Positions 23,001-30,518 of a stretch of 37,442 nucleotides of DNA are shown here, piece after piece. The stretch comes from Pleurobrachia bachei (Eukaryota; Ctenophora; Tentaculata; Cydippida; Pleurobrachiidae), in contig AVPN01000443.1 of NCBI GenBank assembly GCA_000695325.1, positions 15,583 to 53,024 on the forward strand, written 5' to 3'. The position numbers and the translations under genes are program-made. The stretch's first letter is position 1. Every line of letters starts with the position of its first letter. The notes under the pieces are model-generated. The model saw only the letters and a program-made list of their open reading frames with translations, was not told the origin of the DNA and did no database searches.

Positions 23001-25612
23001 CATATCCAATCAGACAATCAATAGGGCATACGTGCTACATATCAATCGGGGGACTTATACAATCGGGGTACTGTTTGTTTCTATCAGTGGCCTACATCAC
23101 AGGTCCACCCAATAAAATCGAAGGTGAATAGGAAACAGAATCAACAAATCTCAGTTGGATTCACTTGGAGTACTGTCAGTTTCACATTCTAATGAATCAA
23201 TTGACAAGGGACACCCTGACTCACTAAGAGCGTATAAATGGCTGTCATGGGCCGACACCCAGGACCAATCACTAGGAACAACCCCGCCAGGAGGGGGTGA
23301 CACATCCTCCTTTTTCACCACTTCAAACCCTTCCAAATCTTCATCTTCTGTCTCTTCCTCACTCTCCCCTGACTCCTCTTTTTCTGAATAAGCTTGTGCC
23401 TTGTTATAAATAGTGAGTGGTCTAGATTGCATGGCTTCATAGTCCATCTCCGAACCTTGGCGAATCTGTGATCGAGTTCCCGTCTCACAGCAGCTGCCTG
23501 TTCATCGATATTGTTCAGTTGCATTGCGTTAAACAGTAACTTGTGCTCATATTGGGATACCTGGGAAGGTATAGAGAGGTTAGCAATGGATGTGTGGTTT
23601 ATGGGGACGTGTTTTGGGCATGGATTGCAATCAACAGTTCAACTTCTCCCACCACCTCTTACCTCCAAGATATTCTGGAAGAGAGTGTATAGTTGGTTCT
23701 TGTTCAGCTGACCCTCTGTTCCCGTTAACCTTCTGTCATGCTCTTCTGAACTTTCTGTCACTATCTTATCATATTCCGTTATCCACTCATCTGGAAAGAG
23801 GTTAACATGGTTACCATAGTAACAACCAGAGTGCTACGATAACGGGTTGCTTCAGTCATTTGAAATCTCTGATAATTTTATTCAGGGGCTGATTCTCATA
23901 ATTTCGGATAGGGGGACTTATTTCCCCACTTTCGAATCAGATTATATTAGTCTCTGAAGATTGCCTTTCACACAGGGCACCCCGAATTAAAATTGCCCCA
24001 CTCCCTACTTGATTAATAGGGCTGTGGGAAATAGAACAGAAGTCGGACGTTCACCAATTAATCTGTGATAGCGGCCAGGGGTGCTATACCAAACCATGTA
24101 ATACAGCATGGTCGATCCGGATCACTGTAATCAGTGGATACTATACTACATGGTGATCATATCCAATCAGACAATCAATAGGGCATACGTGCTACATATC
24201 AATCGGGGTACTTTTACAATCGAGGTACTGTTTGTTACCATCAGTGGCCTACATCACAGGTCCACCCAATAAAATCGAAGGTGAATAGGAAACAGAATCA
24301 ACAAATCTCAGTTGGATTCACTTGGAGTACTGTCAGTTTCACATTCTAATGAATCAATTGACAAGGGACACCCTGACTCACTAAGAGCGTATAAATGGCT
24401 GTCATGGGCCGACACCCAGGACCAATCACTAGGAACAACCCCGCCAGGAGGGGGTGACACATCCTCCTTTTTCACCACTTCAAACCCTTCCAAATCTTCA
24501 TCTTCTGTCTCTTCCTCACTCTCCCCTGACTCCTCTTTTTCCAGTTCCTTCTCCCCCGGCTGTTGTTGTTGTTGGCCTCATGGATTACACTTTAATGACG
24601 AGATATATTCATATGGGACATTGTATCTGGTACAATGTACCATGTGGGGGGATGGTAATACGCCCCCCCCCCTAAACTAATATAGTTCTCTAACATAGCG
24701 CAAACACAGTGCCAGATATCCCAGACACTATATCGTGTACTTAGTACTTACTGAGCATCTCGATGCCTGCAAACCCTGTGTCATCAGGTAGCTGGCAGAC
24801 TAACTGATGGAACTTTTTCTTAAACACATGCTGGAAGTCCTTGGTCGTGTATCCACCGCTCTTAGTCATAGCCAGAGCCCGGTCAGAGGTGAGGAATACC
24901 TTGTAAAACCAGTTAACTGATTCCAGAAACATCGCTGTGGAAGGGATAGGTTGGAACGACATAATACATAATGAACTCTGCACTGAAAACCAAAGCAAAC
25001 CAGTTCACACCAATTCACAATAATTCACATCAATGATACATGACAGCACTTACGGTTTTTCAGTGTGTTCTCAGGGGATGCAAGATACTTCCTGAAACTT
25101 TCCTTCATCTTACTTAACACGTGTTCATTGATGTTCATGTACCTGCACGGGGAATGTCCATATATGGTAGGGGAGAGTGTGGTTATATTGACCAAATATG
25201 GTGGGGAAGGGTGTGGTTATCGACCATAATATGGTCATTTCGTACCTGTAACCACGATCTGAGCTCTGTTTGGTTGTGAACGGGTAGGCCACACATCGTG
25301 ACACCAGCACATAAATCTGTTTTAGCTTCTTCTTGTGTGCTTCCTTGGCGGGATCAACTTTCTGATGGGGTGTAGAAACGAGGGGGTCGACAATCATATG
25401 TGAAATACACACAAGACAATGTGTGATAATAATATTCTGTCAGATTATATTAGAAATAGGACACTATCGAAATATCAGGGCATTCAATGCTTGCTTACGT
25501 TTGTTTGCCCAAAGTTGAACCCATTATTGATATCGTCTGGTTTTACTGGTTCAAGTTTAACAGTCCCCTCAGTCTCACTTCCACTGTCTTCACTATCACT
25601 TTCATGGATCAT
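7273..25612 (-). CDS. CADPS: CAPS/CADPS (UNC-31), calcium-dependent secretion activator; complete 24-exon model
   Basis: CAPS primes dense-core vesicles for Ca2+-triggered exocytosis by acting on SNAREs and PI(4,5)P2 at the plasma membrane. I matched the exons to the human protein from memory, end to end. One consistent path has 24 exons with compatible phases and 3669 coding bases (1222 residues; human CAPS1 is about 1350). In order: acidic N-terminus, helical N-terminal part (YVLVSRCVAYPF; DEQAAAVRRELDHRF), C2-like part (VEVMEVRGM, ERKCFCLMDVEG), linker MDKPENMKLGG, PH domain (KWKQRYLVLVQV; CSYRERQA; WVNAIYRATGQ), MUN/MHD region (FRIRFPFGRPENALK; LYGVDMESF; LRWPDRTFAEHL) and acidic tail HEEEEF. 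The start ATG 25612 has an in-frame TAG three codons upstream. Several exon blocks are duplicated and cannot be read in series because phases clash. One large intron carries a receptor gene on the other strand. Confidence 0.95.
8126..8282 (-). CDS. CADPS: CAPS exon 21
   Basis: Encodes DGYSYRTDINDLLTDKINAM and NLLGKLARYDKHSIFSPLL, matching the QYHSKIDDLI...LSKLSRYDEGTFFSSIL block of other CAPS. Acceptor CCTACAG, donor AT/GTGAGT, phases 1 in and 2 out. Single-copy, and it defines the left edge of the 6-kb intron that carries the receptor gene. Confidence 0.92.
8558..8567 (+). promoter_or_regulatory. Candidate TATA box of the receptor gene
   Basis: TTTATATAAG lies about 145 bases before the ATG at 8709 on the + strand, inside a CAPS intron. 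Spacing is compatible with a leader of roughly 110 bases. Confidence 0.35.
8709..13476 (+). CDS. LDLa-domain seven-helix receptor, RXFP/GRL101-like, nested in a CAPS intron
   Basis: Exons: 8709-9029 (signal peptide MTLLVILVYTFITVVAS), 9115-9195, 9404-10243, 10269 on to the gap, then 11518-12627 and 12871-13476. The ectodomain has LDL-receptor class A modules (HFVCDGVDDCSQGEDERGC; WIMDGFSDCQNDADE; VCDTIDDCGDASDERNC; VCDGTFDCQDLSDEC), known to bind Ca2+ through the acidic SDE motif. Helices follow: TM1 LTIIAGVYGGTGLGLNLYVL, TM2 LGDMFTNVHLLSMFVLHLV, TM3 IPCAMFGVV...SCFRL, TM5 GFVWGLGLAIHCLCFLVVVV, TM6 ITSIIITDFCCWVPFLVCC, TM7 LNSVLNPILYTDLY. No leucine-rich repeats are visible. A phase-0 intron 12628-12870 joins TM4 to TM5. 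An in-frame TAA at 13168-13170 lies just before TM7, and a 25-base GT-AG insert at 10244-10268 shifts the frame unless removed. Ligand unknown. Confidence 0.8.
10244..10268 (+). other. 25-base GT-AG insert in an LDLa module: micro-intron or frame-breaking insertion
   Basis: The segment starts GTTTAA and ends CTGCAG. Removing it joins KCIK to GIPYRWIMDGFSDC and restores the canonical LDLa pattern CI-x(n)-W-x-x-DG-x-x-DC-x(n)-DE with the frame that continues downstream. Left in, the frame stops at once. Confidence 0.5.
10489..12298 (+). repeat. Duplicated receptor segment flanking an assembly gap
   Basis: 10489-11266 (two LDLa modules to the start of TM2) is repeated as 11518-12298 with few changes, including a short in-frame insertion near 11668 (TVGG). 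The first copy ends within TM2 at the N run and the second begins before the same LDLa modules. Read literally the receptor would have TM1 twice, so one copy is probably the other allele or an assembly duplicate. Confidence 0.9.
11267..11517. other. Assembly gap (251 N)
   Basis: Run of N between two near-identical copies of the receptor gene segment. True content unknown. Confidence 1.
13477..14274. other. Receptor 3' flank inside the CAPS intron
   Basis: No exon recognised on either strand. Contains a GA array at 14098-14112 and an AATAAA at 14093-14098 on the + strand that could end the receptor transcript about 620 bases after its stop. The right part belongs to the 2.5-kb repeat. Confidence 0.5.
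14275..16313 (-). CDS. CADPS: CAPS exons 13-20, downstream copy
   Basis: Exons: 13 16185-16313, 14 15921-16083, 15 15679-15828, 16 15455-15581, 17 15147-15291, 18 14945-15049, 19 14554-14748, 20 14275-14395. Exon lengths equal those of the other copy. Exon 20 ends in phase 1 and joins exon 21 at 8282 across the intron that holds the receptor gene. Just before exon 20 a 28-base tandem repeat offers two acceptors (TTTCAG); only the downstream one keeps the frame. Confidence 0.9.
16792..18862 (-). CDS. CADPS: CAPS exons 13-20, upstream copy
   Basis: Exons: 13 18734-18862, 14 18470-18632, 15 18228-18377, 16 17977-18103, 17 17661-17805, 18 17458-17562, 19 17074-17268, 20 16792-16912. Exon 14 holds the hallmark FRIRFPFGRPENALK, exon 15 CVEEGAYINYLQISKSALK, exon 16 DACIEFLNETQEHYMEAF, exon 17 LYGVDMESF, exon 18 VFAPHIVCYLEMEEE, exon 19 LRWPDRTFAEHL, exon 20 LPDEVCVMLNSC. 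Together they form much of the MUN/MHD region. Exon 20 ends in phase 1 and exon 13 begins in phase 0, so this block cannot be followed by the next copy in frame. Confidence 0.9.
18947..19726 (-). CDS. CADPS: CAPS exons 11-12 (PH domain and following region)
   Basis: Exon 11 19522-19726 and exon 12 18947-19339. PH strands are plain: YLYISGTSHWQKWKQRYLVL, then LEGYTVNYYTPD, with the C-terminal PH helix QQMWVNAIYRATGQ in exon 12. The Lys/Arg in WQKWKQR are in the place used for phosphoinositide contact in PH domains. Exon 12 goes on into LISNQPCKLNQDDLFRTLQG and LSTGQEFVLEEYASRYGIR, the conserved block preceding the MUN region. Single-copy. Confidence 0.94.
19837..20390 (-). CDS. CADPS: CAPS exons 9-10 (C2-like domain and linker)
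   Basis: Exon 9 20162-20390 (GLKGVAPERKCFCLMDVEGQ ... WTDKAEFLTKAPLPSVRVRL), exon 10 19837-20006 (linker ending CVKMDKPENMKLGG, the conserved MDKPQNMK block before the PH domain). Single-copy and phase-consistent. Confidence 0.93.
20528..21453 (-). CDS. CADPS: CAPS exons 5-8, intact copy
   Basis: Exon 5 21326-21453 (NKNQLYTLFQNILE), exon 6 21119-21223 (HKLLFNAMQLNNIDEQAAAV), exon 7 20822-20942 (VNSGEKPPYQFIYQDMAAQY), exon 8 20528-20642 (HDFVLNFKIEVEVMEVR, first strands of the C2-like domain). Phases join exon 4 to exon 9. The exon 6 donor (AAG/GTTCGG) is weak but is the only one that joins exon 7 in frame and matches the family. Exon 8 continues left of the 1180-bp repeat, so only this copy can be complete. 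Confidence 0.9.
20974..20987. promoter_or_regulatory. RFX X-box palindrome in a CAPS intron
   Basis: GTAACCATGGTAAC is a perfect palindrome matching GTNRCC-N2-RGYAAC. It overlaps a second, one-base-off copy just downstream; in the second repeat (22154-22167 onward) both overlapping copies are perfect. Confidence 0.5.
21473..21486. promoter_or_regulatory. RFX X-box-like site upstream of CAPS exon 5 copies
   Basis: GTTACCATAGTAAC fits both X-box half sites. It is repeated with the surrounding duplication at 22653-22666 and 23810-23823, about 20 bases upstream of each exon 5 acceptor. Confidence 0.4.
22034..22083. other. 50-base unreversed-complement block 1
   Basis: Every one of the 50 bases is the Watson-Crick complement of 20854-20903 in the same order, while flanking bases on both sides are identical to the sister repeat. 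The block lies in the middle of exon 7 of the second repeat and destroys its reading frame. Confidence 0.98.
22393..22442. other. 50-base unreversed-complement block 2
   Basis: All 50 bases are the in-order complement of 21213-21262; the third repeat copy (23550-23599) agrees with the first. The block covers the exon 6 acceptor and the first bases of exon 6 in the second repeat. Confidence 0.98.
22911..24541. repeat. CADPS: Further partial repeats inside CAPS
   Basis: A 475-base unit (22911-23385) recurs as 24068-24541. Between them, 23386-24067 is a third copy of 21049-21730 carrying CAPS exon 5 (23663-23790) and exon 6 (23456-23560). The join at 23385/23386 falls inside coding-like sequence. 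No exon 7 or 8 accompanies this third copy. Confidence 0.92.
24308..24571 (-). other. Acidic open stretch with stop, unrecognised
   Basis: On the minus strand an open stretch begins after CAACAACAACAG, encodes a Glu/Asp-rich run (EEETEDEDLEGFEVVKKED), then DWSWVSAHDSHLYALSES, and ends in TGA (SDSTPSESN end). It looks coding by composition but does not fit CAPS: CAPS exon 4 ends in phase 1 while this frame would need phase 0. A poly(A)-type AATAAA lies on the same strand about 420 bases further on. It could be a terminal exon of another gene or a displaced fragment. A second copy (23151-23385) is fused to part of CAPS exon 6 sequence read in another frame. Confidence 0.4.
24752..25612 (-). CDS. 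CADPS: CAPS exons 1-4 (N-terminus)
   Basis: Exon 1 25499-25612 (38 codons, Ser/Asp/Glu-rich MIHESDSEDSGSETEG, like the acidic N-terminus of other CAPS). Exon 2 25246-25361 (KKLKQIYVLVSRCVAYPF, the conserved ELYVFVMRCIAYPF-type block). Exon 3 25054-25142 (ISKxxL/F-type helix, KESFRKYL). Exon 4 24752-24934 (FYKVFLTSDRALAMTKSGG, matching the YYEVFLKSDR...SGG block). All donors are GTAAG- or GTACG-type. None of these exons is duplicated. Confidence 0.93.
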
Positions 25613-25629
25613 CAGCCCCTACCTCTCAT
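25612..25629 (-). promoter_or_regulatory. Five-codon upstream ORF overlapping the CAPS start
   Basis: ATGAGAGGTAGGGGCTGA lies directly upstream of the CAPS ATG on the minus strand, and its TGA shares bases with the start codon (TGATG). If the transcript start lies upstream of 25629 this short frame would be met first by ribosomes and could lower CAPS translation or force reinitiation. The transcript start is unknown. Confidence 0.4.
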
Positions 25630-26157
25630 TATACCTGGTGTGACAGTGTTGTTAGTCCACTGGGCATCCACTATCTATCTATTCAGCCCACAAAATTGGG
25701 TAAGAGGTCCCCCCCCCATTTCTCCCGAACCTCCCGGTAAGAAAGGGTATACTGTACTCAACAACTAGACAAATAATCCATGCGATTTAGTGTCCTTATT
25801 TTTGTCTCTACTCCATTTCTAAGCCAAGTTAGGGGAATACCCAATTACCGCCAATTAAGGCCAATTATAGGGGTCTTCCCCACCACTTCAGACTAGAAAC
25901 TTTTTTTTGGTGCATAAGGACCTCTTAGACTAATAAGATATATAATAATATAACTATTGGTGAAGGAATTACGGTAGGGGGGGTTTTAAGGACCAGGATA
26001 CCCTAATCGCATGGCTTAAAAGAGAGTTCTCTTCTACTGGATATAAACATCTACTATATGAGCTATAGTCTACCGCAACACTGACTATAGTGTGTAATGG
26101 CACTGCCTAGTAGTACACTCTACTATAGACCCAACATACTCCTGTATGGCGGCGCCT

Positions 26158-26185
26158 GACCCCCATCTGATTCTCAGATGGGGTC
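26158..26185. repeat. Short hairpin next to a recurrent GTATGGCGGCGCC motif
   Basis: GACCCCCATCTGA and TCAGATGGGGTC pair (one bulged C) around a 3-base loop. The preceding GTATGGCGGCGCC also starts a segment in both copies of the CAPS 3' duplication (near 5627 and 6888), which suggests a dispersed short repeat. Confidence 0.5.
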
Positions 26186-26497
26186 GCGGTGCCAGGCAGA
26201 CCTACTCAATGTTTAGGTGGGTGTAACTCTCTCATAATTTCATGTCAATCGGTCTGTCAGTCGGTCTGTCAGGACAAAAGCAAAGACTAGTGATCGATAT
26301 AGGAACAACATGTAATTTGAGTTTGTTATGAAATCAATAATATGTGAGCCGCACTGATTTAGAGCATCAAGTTATAGGGTACAACATATATAAATATATA
26401 AATGGGCTGATGCGAAGTAAGCCCTTCACTCCTATTTAGGGATAATAGCAACATATATCGCTACACATGCAGGCTATGTTACAGGAGGGGCGTGTAT

Positions 26498-26511
26498 GTT
26501 GCCATGGTAAC
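26498..26511. promoter_or_regulatory. RFX X-box, about 0.9 kb upstream of CAPS
   Basis: GTTGCCATGGTAAC is a textbook X-box (GTTGCC-AT-GGTAAC). It lies 886 bases upstream of the CAPS ATG, so it could be a promoter-proximal RFX site; it also lies beside an assembly gap. Confidence 0.5.
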
Positions 26512-26561
26512 TGATATACAAAAGACCCCATCAACATCACATCTGAAACCATCACCCCCCC

Positions 26562-26926
26562 NNNNNNNNNNNNNNNNNNNNNNNNNNNNNNNNNNNNNNN
26601 NNNNNNNNNNNNNNNNNNNNNNNNNNNNNNNNNNNNNNNNNNNNNNNNNNNNNNNNNNNNNNNNNNNNNNNNNNNNNNNNNNNNNNNNNNNNNNNNNNNN
26701 NNNNNNNNNNNNNNNNNNNNNNNNNNNNNNNNNNNNNNNNNNNNNNNNNNNNNNNNNNNNNNNNNNNNNNNNNNNNNNNNNNNNNNNNNNNNNNNNNNNN
26801 NNNNNNNNNNNNNNNNNNNNNNNNNNNNNNNNNNNNNNNNNNNNNNNNNNNNNNNNNNNNNNNNNNNNNNNNNNNNNNNNNNNNNNNNNNNNNNNNNNNN
26901 NNNNNNNNNNNNNNNNNNNNNNNNNN
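26562..26926. other. Assembly gap (365 N)
   Basis: Run of N in the region upstream of CAPS. Confidence 1.
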
Positions 26927-28556
26927 AAAGCATTATCTTGTCATATATGTGTCATGCATAACACCAGTCTACTCTTGTAATATCCGTTATACTAAATCGT
27001 GTTAGAGACAGAAGTAAGAATACCACACACTGCCTTGATTCCTTGGTTTCGAAGTTACCCCTCCCTTGTCAGCGCAAAGAGGGATTGATTCGTATCCAAC
27101 ATGATACACCACACTCCAGCACATTCACATTCCCCAACCCATCCACACAGTCCCCCTACCGCGCAGAGAGAGAAACAGCAGTACTCCGGAAAAAAGCAGT
27201 ACTCTCTAAATATCAATGTGTCAGCACTGTTGACGCACCACACGAATTATGAGCATGATGAATGTGATGTTCAAACTGCGTCTACATTTTATGCCGGATT
27301 TCGAAAAAAATTTCACTAGCTTATTCAGCAGAAAATTTCCAGATGGACATATCTCACCTTTTTTTGAATTTCGGGGTATTACTCTCTCAGTGTGCCGGAG
27401 AAGTTGTCTAGGTTGACAAATATCGTGGTGTACAAAATCATGACAACTTTCACAAAAGAGCCCATAACCTGGCTTGTGTTTATCCATTCAAGTTCGGGTT
27501 TGATCTAGAGTGTTAGGAATTGTCTGAGCTTGAACCTAGTGTGAATAATTATTCGTTAATCTAATTAGTGGCTGCGCTATGACACGTGGAACATGAAACA
27601 TGCCCTGAACGCGCAACATTCCAGTGTTGCGACACACACACGGGGGAAAAAAAGCAGTACTCGGGACAGGGGGTGACTGTAGTGTAGTGCCCTAATTATA
27701 TCCAAGGATCAGAGCTCTGTACCCTAATTGCATCAAGATCTGGAGATAATTGCCACCCCCCCTCTCAGTCACACTAAACAAGCGATTATAACAGGGATAG
27801 ACTTGTAGAGAGTTTAAATAGGACGCAAGATAGAGAATAACCTCAACAATCAAATTCTCTGGAAACTCAACCAGGAACCAAGAAGCGAATTCGGTCGTTG
27901 AGCATTTCTTATGATACAGATACGGTGTGTAAACTGAAGTACACGTCTTGATGTTCATTAGCATTCAACCGCCATCAAACACTTGCTGAGCATGACACAA
28001 TAACGCCTGGTGCACTATCGGGTGGTAGTGGCAAACTGTTTAGCACAACACTCACACAAAGACCATGGCACACAGTTGTTACCACCCCCTTGTTGAGTAA
28101 CACAACATGATACACAAGACGTGCTTTGTTGGAGAGAGGACAATGGAGAGAGACCTGCTGCACAGTGCACCCTACAATACCAGCACTGGAGTGCTGCACT
28201 ATGTGTACTATACAGAGAGGTACAGAGAGGGACAGCAGCAACTACAACTCGTCAAGAAACAAGGGGGACTGGATTATCTCCCAATGCTGCACACCTGCCT
28301 CCCTAACACATGCGAAAAGCGCGAGTCATCAGACATCACCCCTTATTAGGAATAAGTAGAATAGATCGCTGTCAATTCGTCACTACAGTATATTACAGTA
28401 GTATGGATTAGTGCGTTATACCATCCATCTCTCTCACTCTCCCTCCCTCCCTCCCTCCCTCCACCCTCCTCTCTCTCTCTCACCCGGTATGTACTTAAAA
28501 GAACCACGTGGCCCTCTTTAGTAGTTCTGCTGATCCGAGACAAAGTGGACCTATAG

Positions 28557-28613
<57 letters not shown>

Positions 28614-28969
28614 GATATGTACATTGTACTATGTACTGCATTGAGAGACAGTGAGTCAATCAAAAGAAAACACTGCGTGTTAGAAAGTTGCACTGAATGC
28701 GAAGCAGGTTCAAATTTTAAAACAAATCACGGATACGCCTTCTTGAATTTTCATCGTTTTGCACAGATTAAAAACACCAATCCTATATTCAATGAAAAAA
28801 TTCTGAAAATCTGACTCTGTCAGTGAGACATCTGACAAATTTGATAACTTTCCAACTCATCTCATTATCGCAAGATTGATCCGTGACGTAACGACAGATG
28901 TCTTTGTTATGTCCACACCGTGGCAGATGGTAGGAAACACACAATGTAAAGAATGTCAATAATATGTTG
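26927..28969. other. Gene-poor spacer
   Basis: Short open frames on both strands here lack splice-consistent partners and any recognisable domain. Contains a CT-rich tract at about 28438-28485 and a (GA)n array at 28561-28608. Confidence 0.5.
28561..28608. repeat. (GA)n microsatellite
   Basis: About 24 GA units, nearly uninterrupted. Confidence 0.95.
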
Positions 28970-30518
28970 TTATCCTCTTTGATAGAGCTCACTAAAAACA
29001 GACAAATCCACACGGTCAGCTGAACTCTGAGATTTATCCCATTTATTCGATCCGTTAAGTTCATTGGCAAGGAAATTGTGATAAGACACGGGCTGATTAA
29101 AACTGAGTTTTTGTTGTGTTTTAAAATCGAACGATTGTTGGAAAGGAGCCTGGGCACGGTTCTGATCACCAGGTAATTTCCGGTATATGGCGGAGGTTTG
29201 GTGTTTTGATATTTGCTCCTGAAGCATGTTCCCCCGGTTCTGGTTCGGCCGCATATGCCTGCAAGAGAGTGGATAAACTAACAAATTTACACAACAAGTC
29301 AGTGACTCAGTTAGGGCTTCAGTTAAACATCTGAGAACTATAAATAGTTTCACCTAGATTTGAGTCTGTAGAGTTTCTGGTGTTTCTTGTCCCCCTTCCC
29401 TGGCTGCTCCGTTGGTGTTTTGGAGTTTGTCACATTCCTAGCATCTTGGAACACTTTGTCCAGGTCCACTACTCGCTTCTGTTGTCTTCCGTTGTCAAAC
29501 ATCGCAAACAGAGTCCGGGTATCATAAGACGGCGTCTCAAGACTCGTTCCCTGCAAAGATACACACATAACAGTAACAAATCAAATCAGAGCTGGTGAAC
29601 CGTGGTAGCCGTAATGAGTTGATTGGAACAAAACAACAAAGAATTGTGAAAACTAAAATCAAATTTCTAAGAATAAAATGAATGTCCGTGTCATCATTTG
29701 TTGGCTAAGGGTTAGGTCATCACGCGGTATCGTTGAAGCGAGCGTGAATCTCCATTTTCTCTTTCTTCGGTCCTACAAACACGTTATATCGAGGGTGGGA
29801 GTATCGTTCCGTCTCCCAGTAGTCGATAACCATCCGATTGTAGGAGATGTGACCACCGGTAGCTTTCCTTTTCTTCTTGTTCTGGTTGGAGCTGGTTGAG
29901 GGAGCGGAGGGGAGTTGCAGGGAGCTACCCTCGGTCAGTAGAACTGTGGAACTGCTAGGTTTAGCAACCATTGATGATCGTCGAGGTAGGACGAAAGGGC
30001 TTTCATTACTCTTGATCGTCTTTTCAACGGAATCCTTGGTCACATTGGATCCGTCTTTAGACCTCAGTTTCTTCTTGATTCCTCCCACTTCCATGATGGC
30101 AACAGCAGATAAAAGGGTAAAATCTCAGCGTGGTTTGCACGTGCAAGTACCCATAGAAACAACCAACAGGCAGATACCTTTCGCTGTCCCTTTGCAGCAT
30201 TTGGGTCGGACTCGATCGAGTTTGGGTCAGAGGCAGTGGTATGTTCAACCTCCATAGCAAGCAAAAACACACGGCAATGACACAAAGACACTGAGTTTTA
30301 TGCTAAGTACTACGCGATGCGCATGAATCAGTCATTCAGAACAGCCAATATGAAGGTTAGAAGGGGGTTTTAAAACAATTTTAATAGATCACAACTACAC
30401 GGCAATTCCTTTGGATGAAAATTACCTTTTTCTTTTTGACGGAGTCATTTAACGATTCGCTGTCTACACTGCCAAGCATTGCCACAGATCGCTCCAAACT
30501 TTGTATCAAAGAATCCAT
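28970..30518 (-). CDS. Unrecognised 315-residue basic protein with a YxxxxLF motif
   Basis: Five exons with matching phases: 30426-30518 (ATG, MDSLIQSLERSVAMLGSVDS), 30178-30249, 29777-30073, 29354-29550 and 28970-29258 (TAA). Ser/Lys/Asn/Gln-rich and probably largely disordered, with a basic patch NKKKRKATGG and two more conserved-looking stretches: ISYNRMVIDYWETERYSHPR and, across the exon 3-4 join, YDTRTLFAMFDNGRQQKR. The string YDTRTLF fits the eIF4E-binding pattern Y-x4-L-hydrophobic, but that short pattern occurs by chance and I do not claim the function. No signal peptide or membrane segment. The exon 2-3 acceptor is the least certain join. A perfect X-box lies 468 bases upstream. Confidence 0.65.

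Larger units (their letters stand above)
25630..26561. other. CAPS upstream region, no gene seen
   Basis: AT-rich, with C-runs near 25710 and no TATA box in a convincing place. Contains the hairpin at 26158-26185 and the X-box at 26498. No exon on either strand could be supported. Confidence 0.5.

Noticed and set aside
28107-28359. Overlapping short + strand frames near 28.1-28.3 kb
   Set aside because: Three frames are open at once, with no splice partners, domain or regulatory context.
28970-30518. Histone stem-loop-binding protein as identity of the 315-residue gene
   Set aside because: The ISYNRM stretch resembles the SLBP INYGKNT region only loosely, and the rest of the RNA-binding domain is absent.
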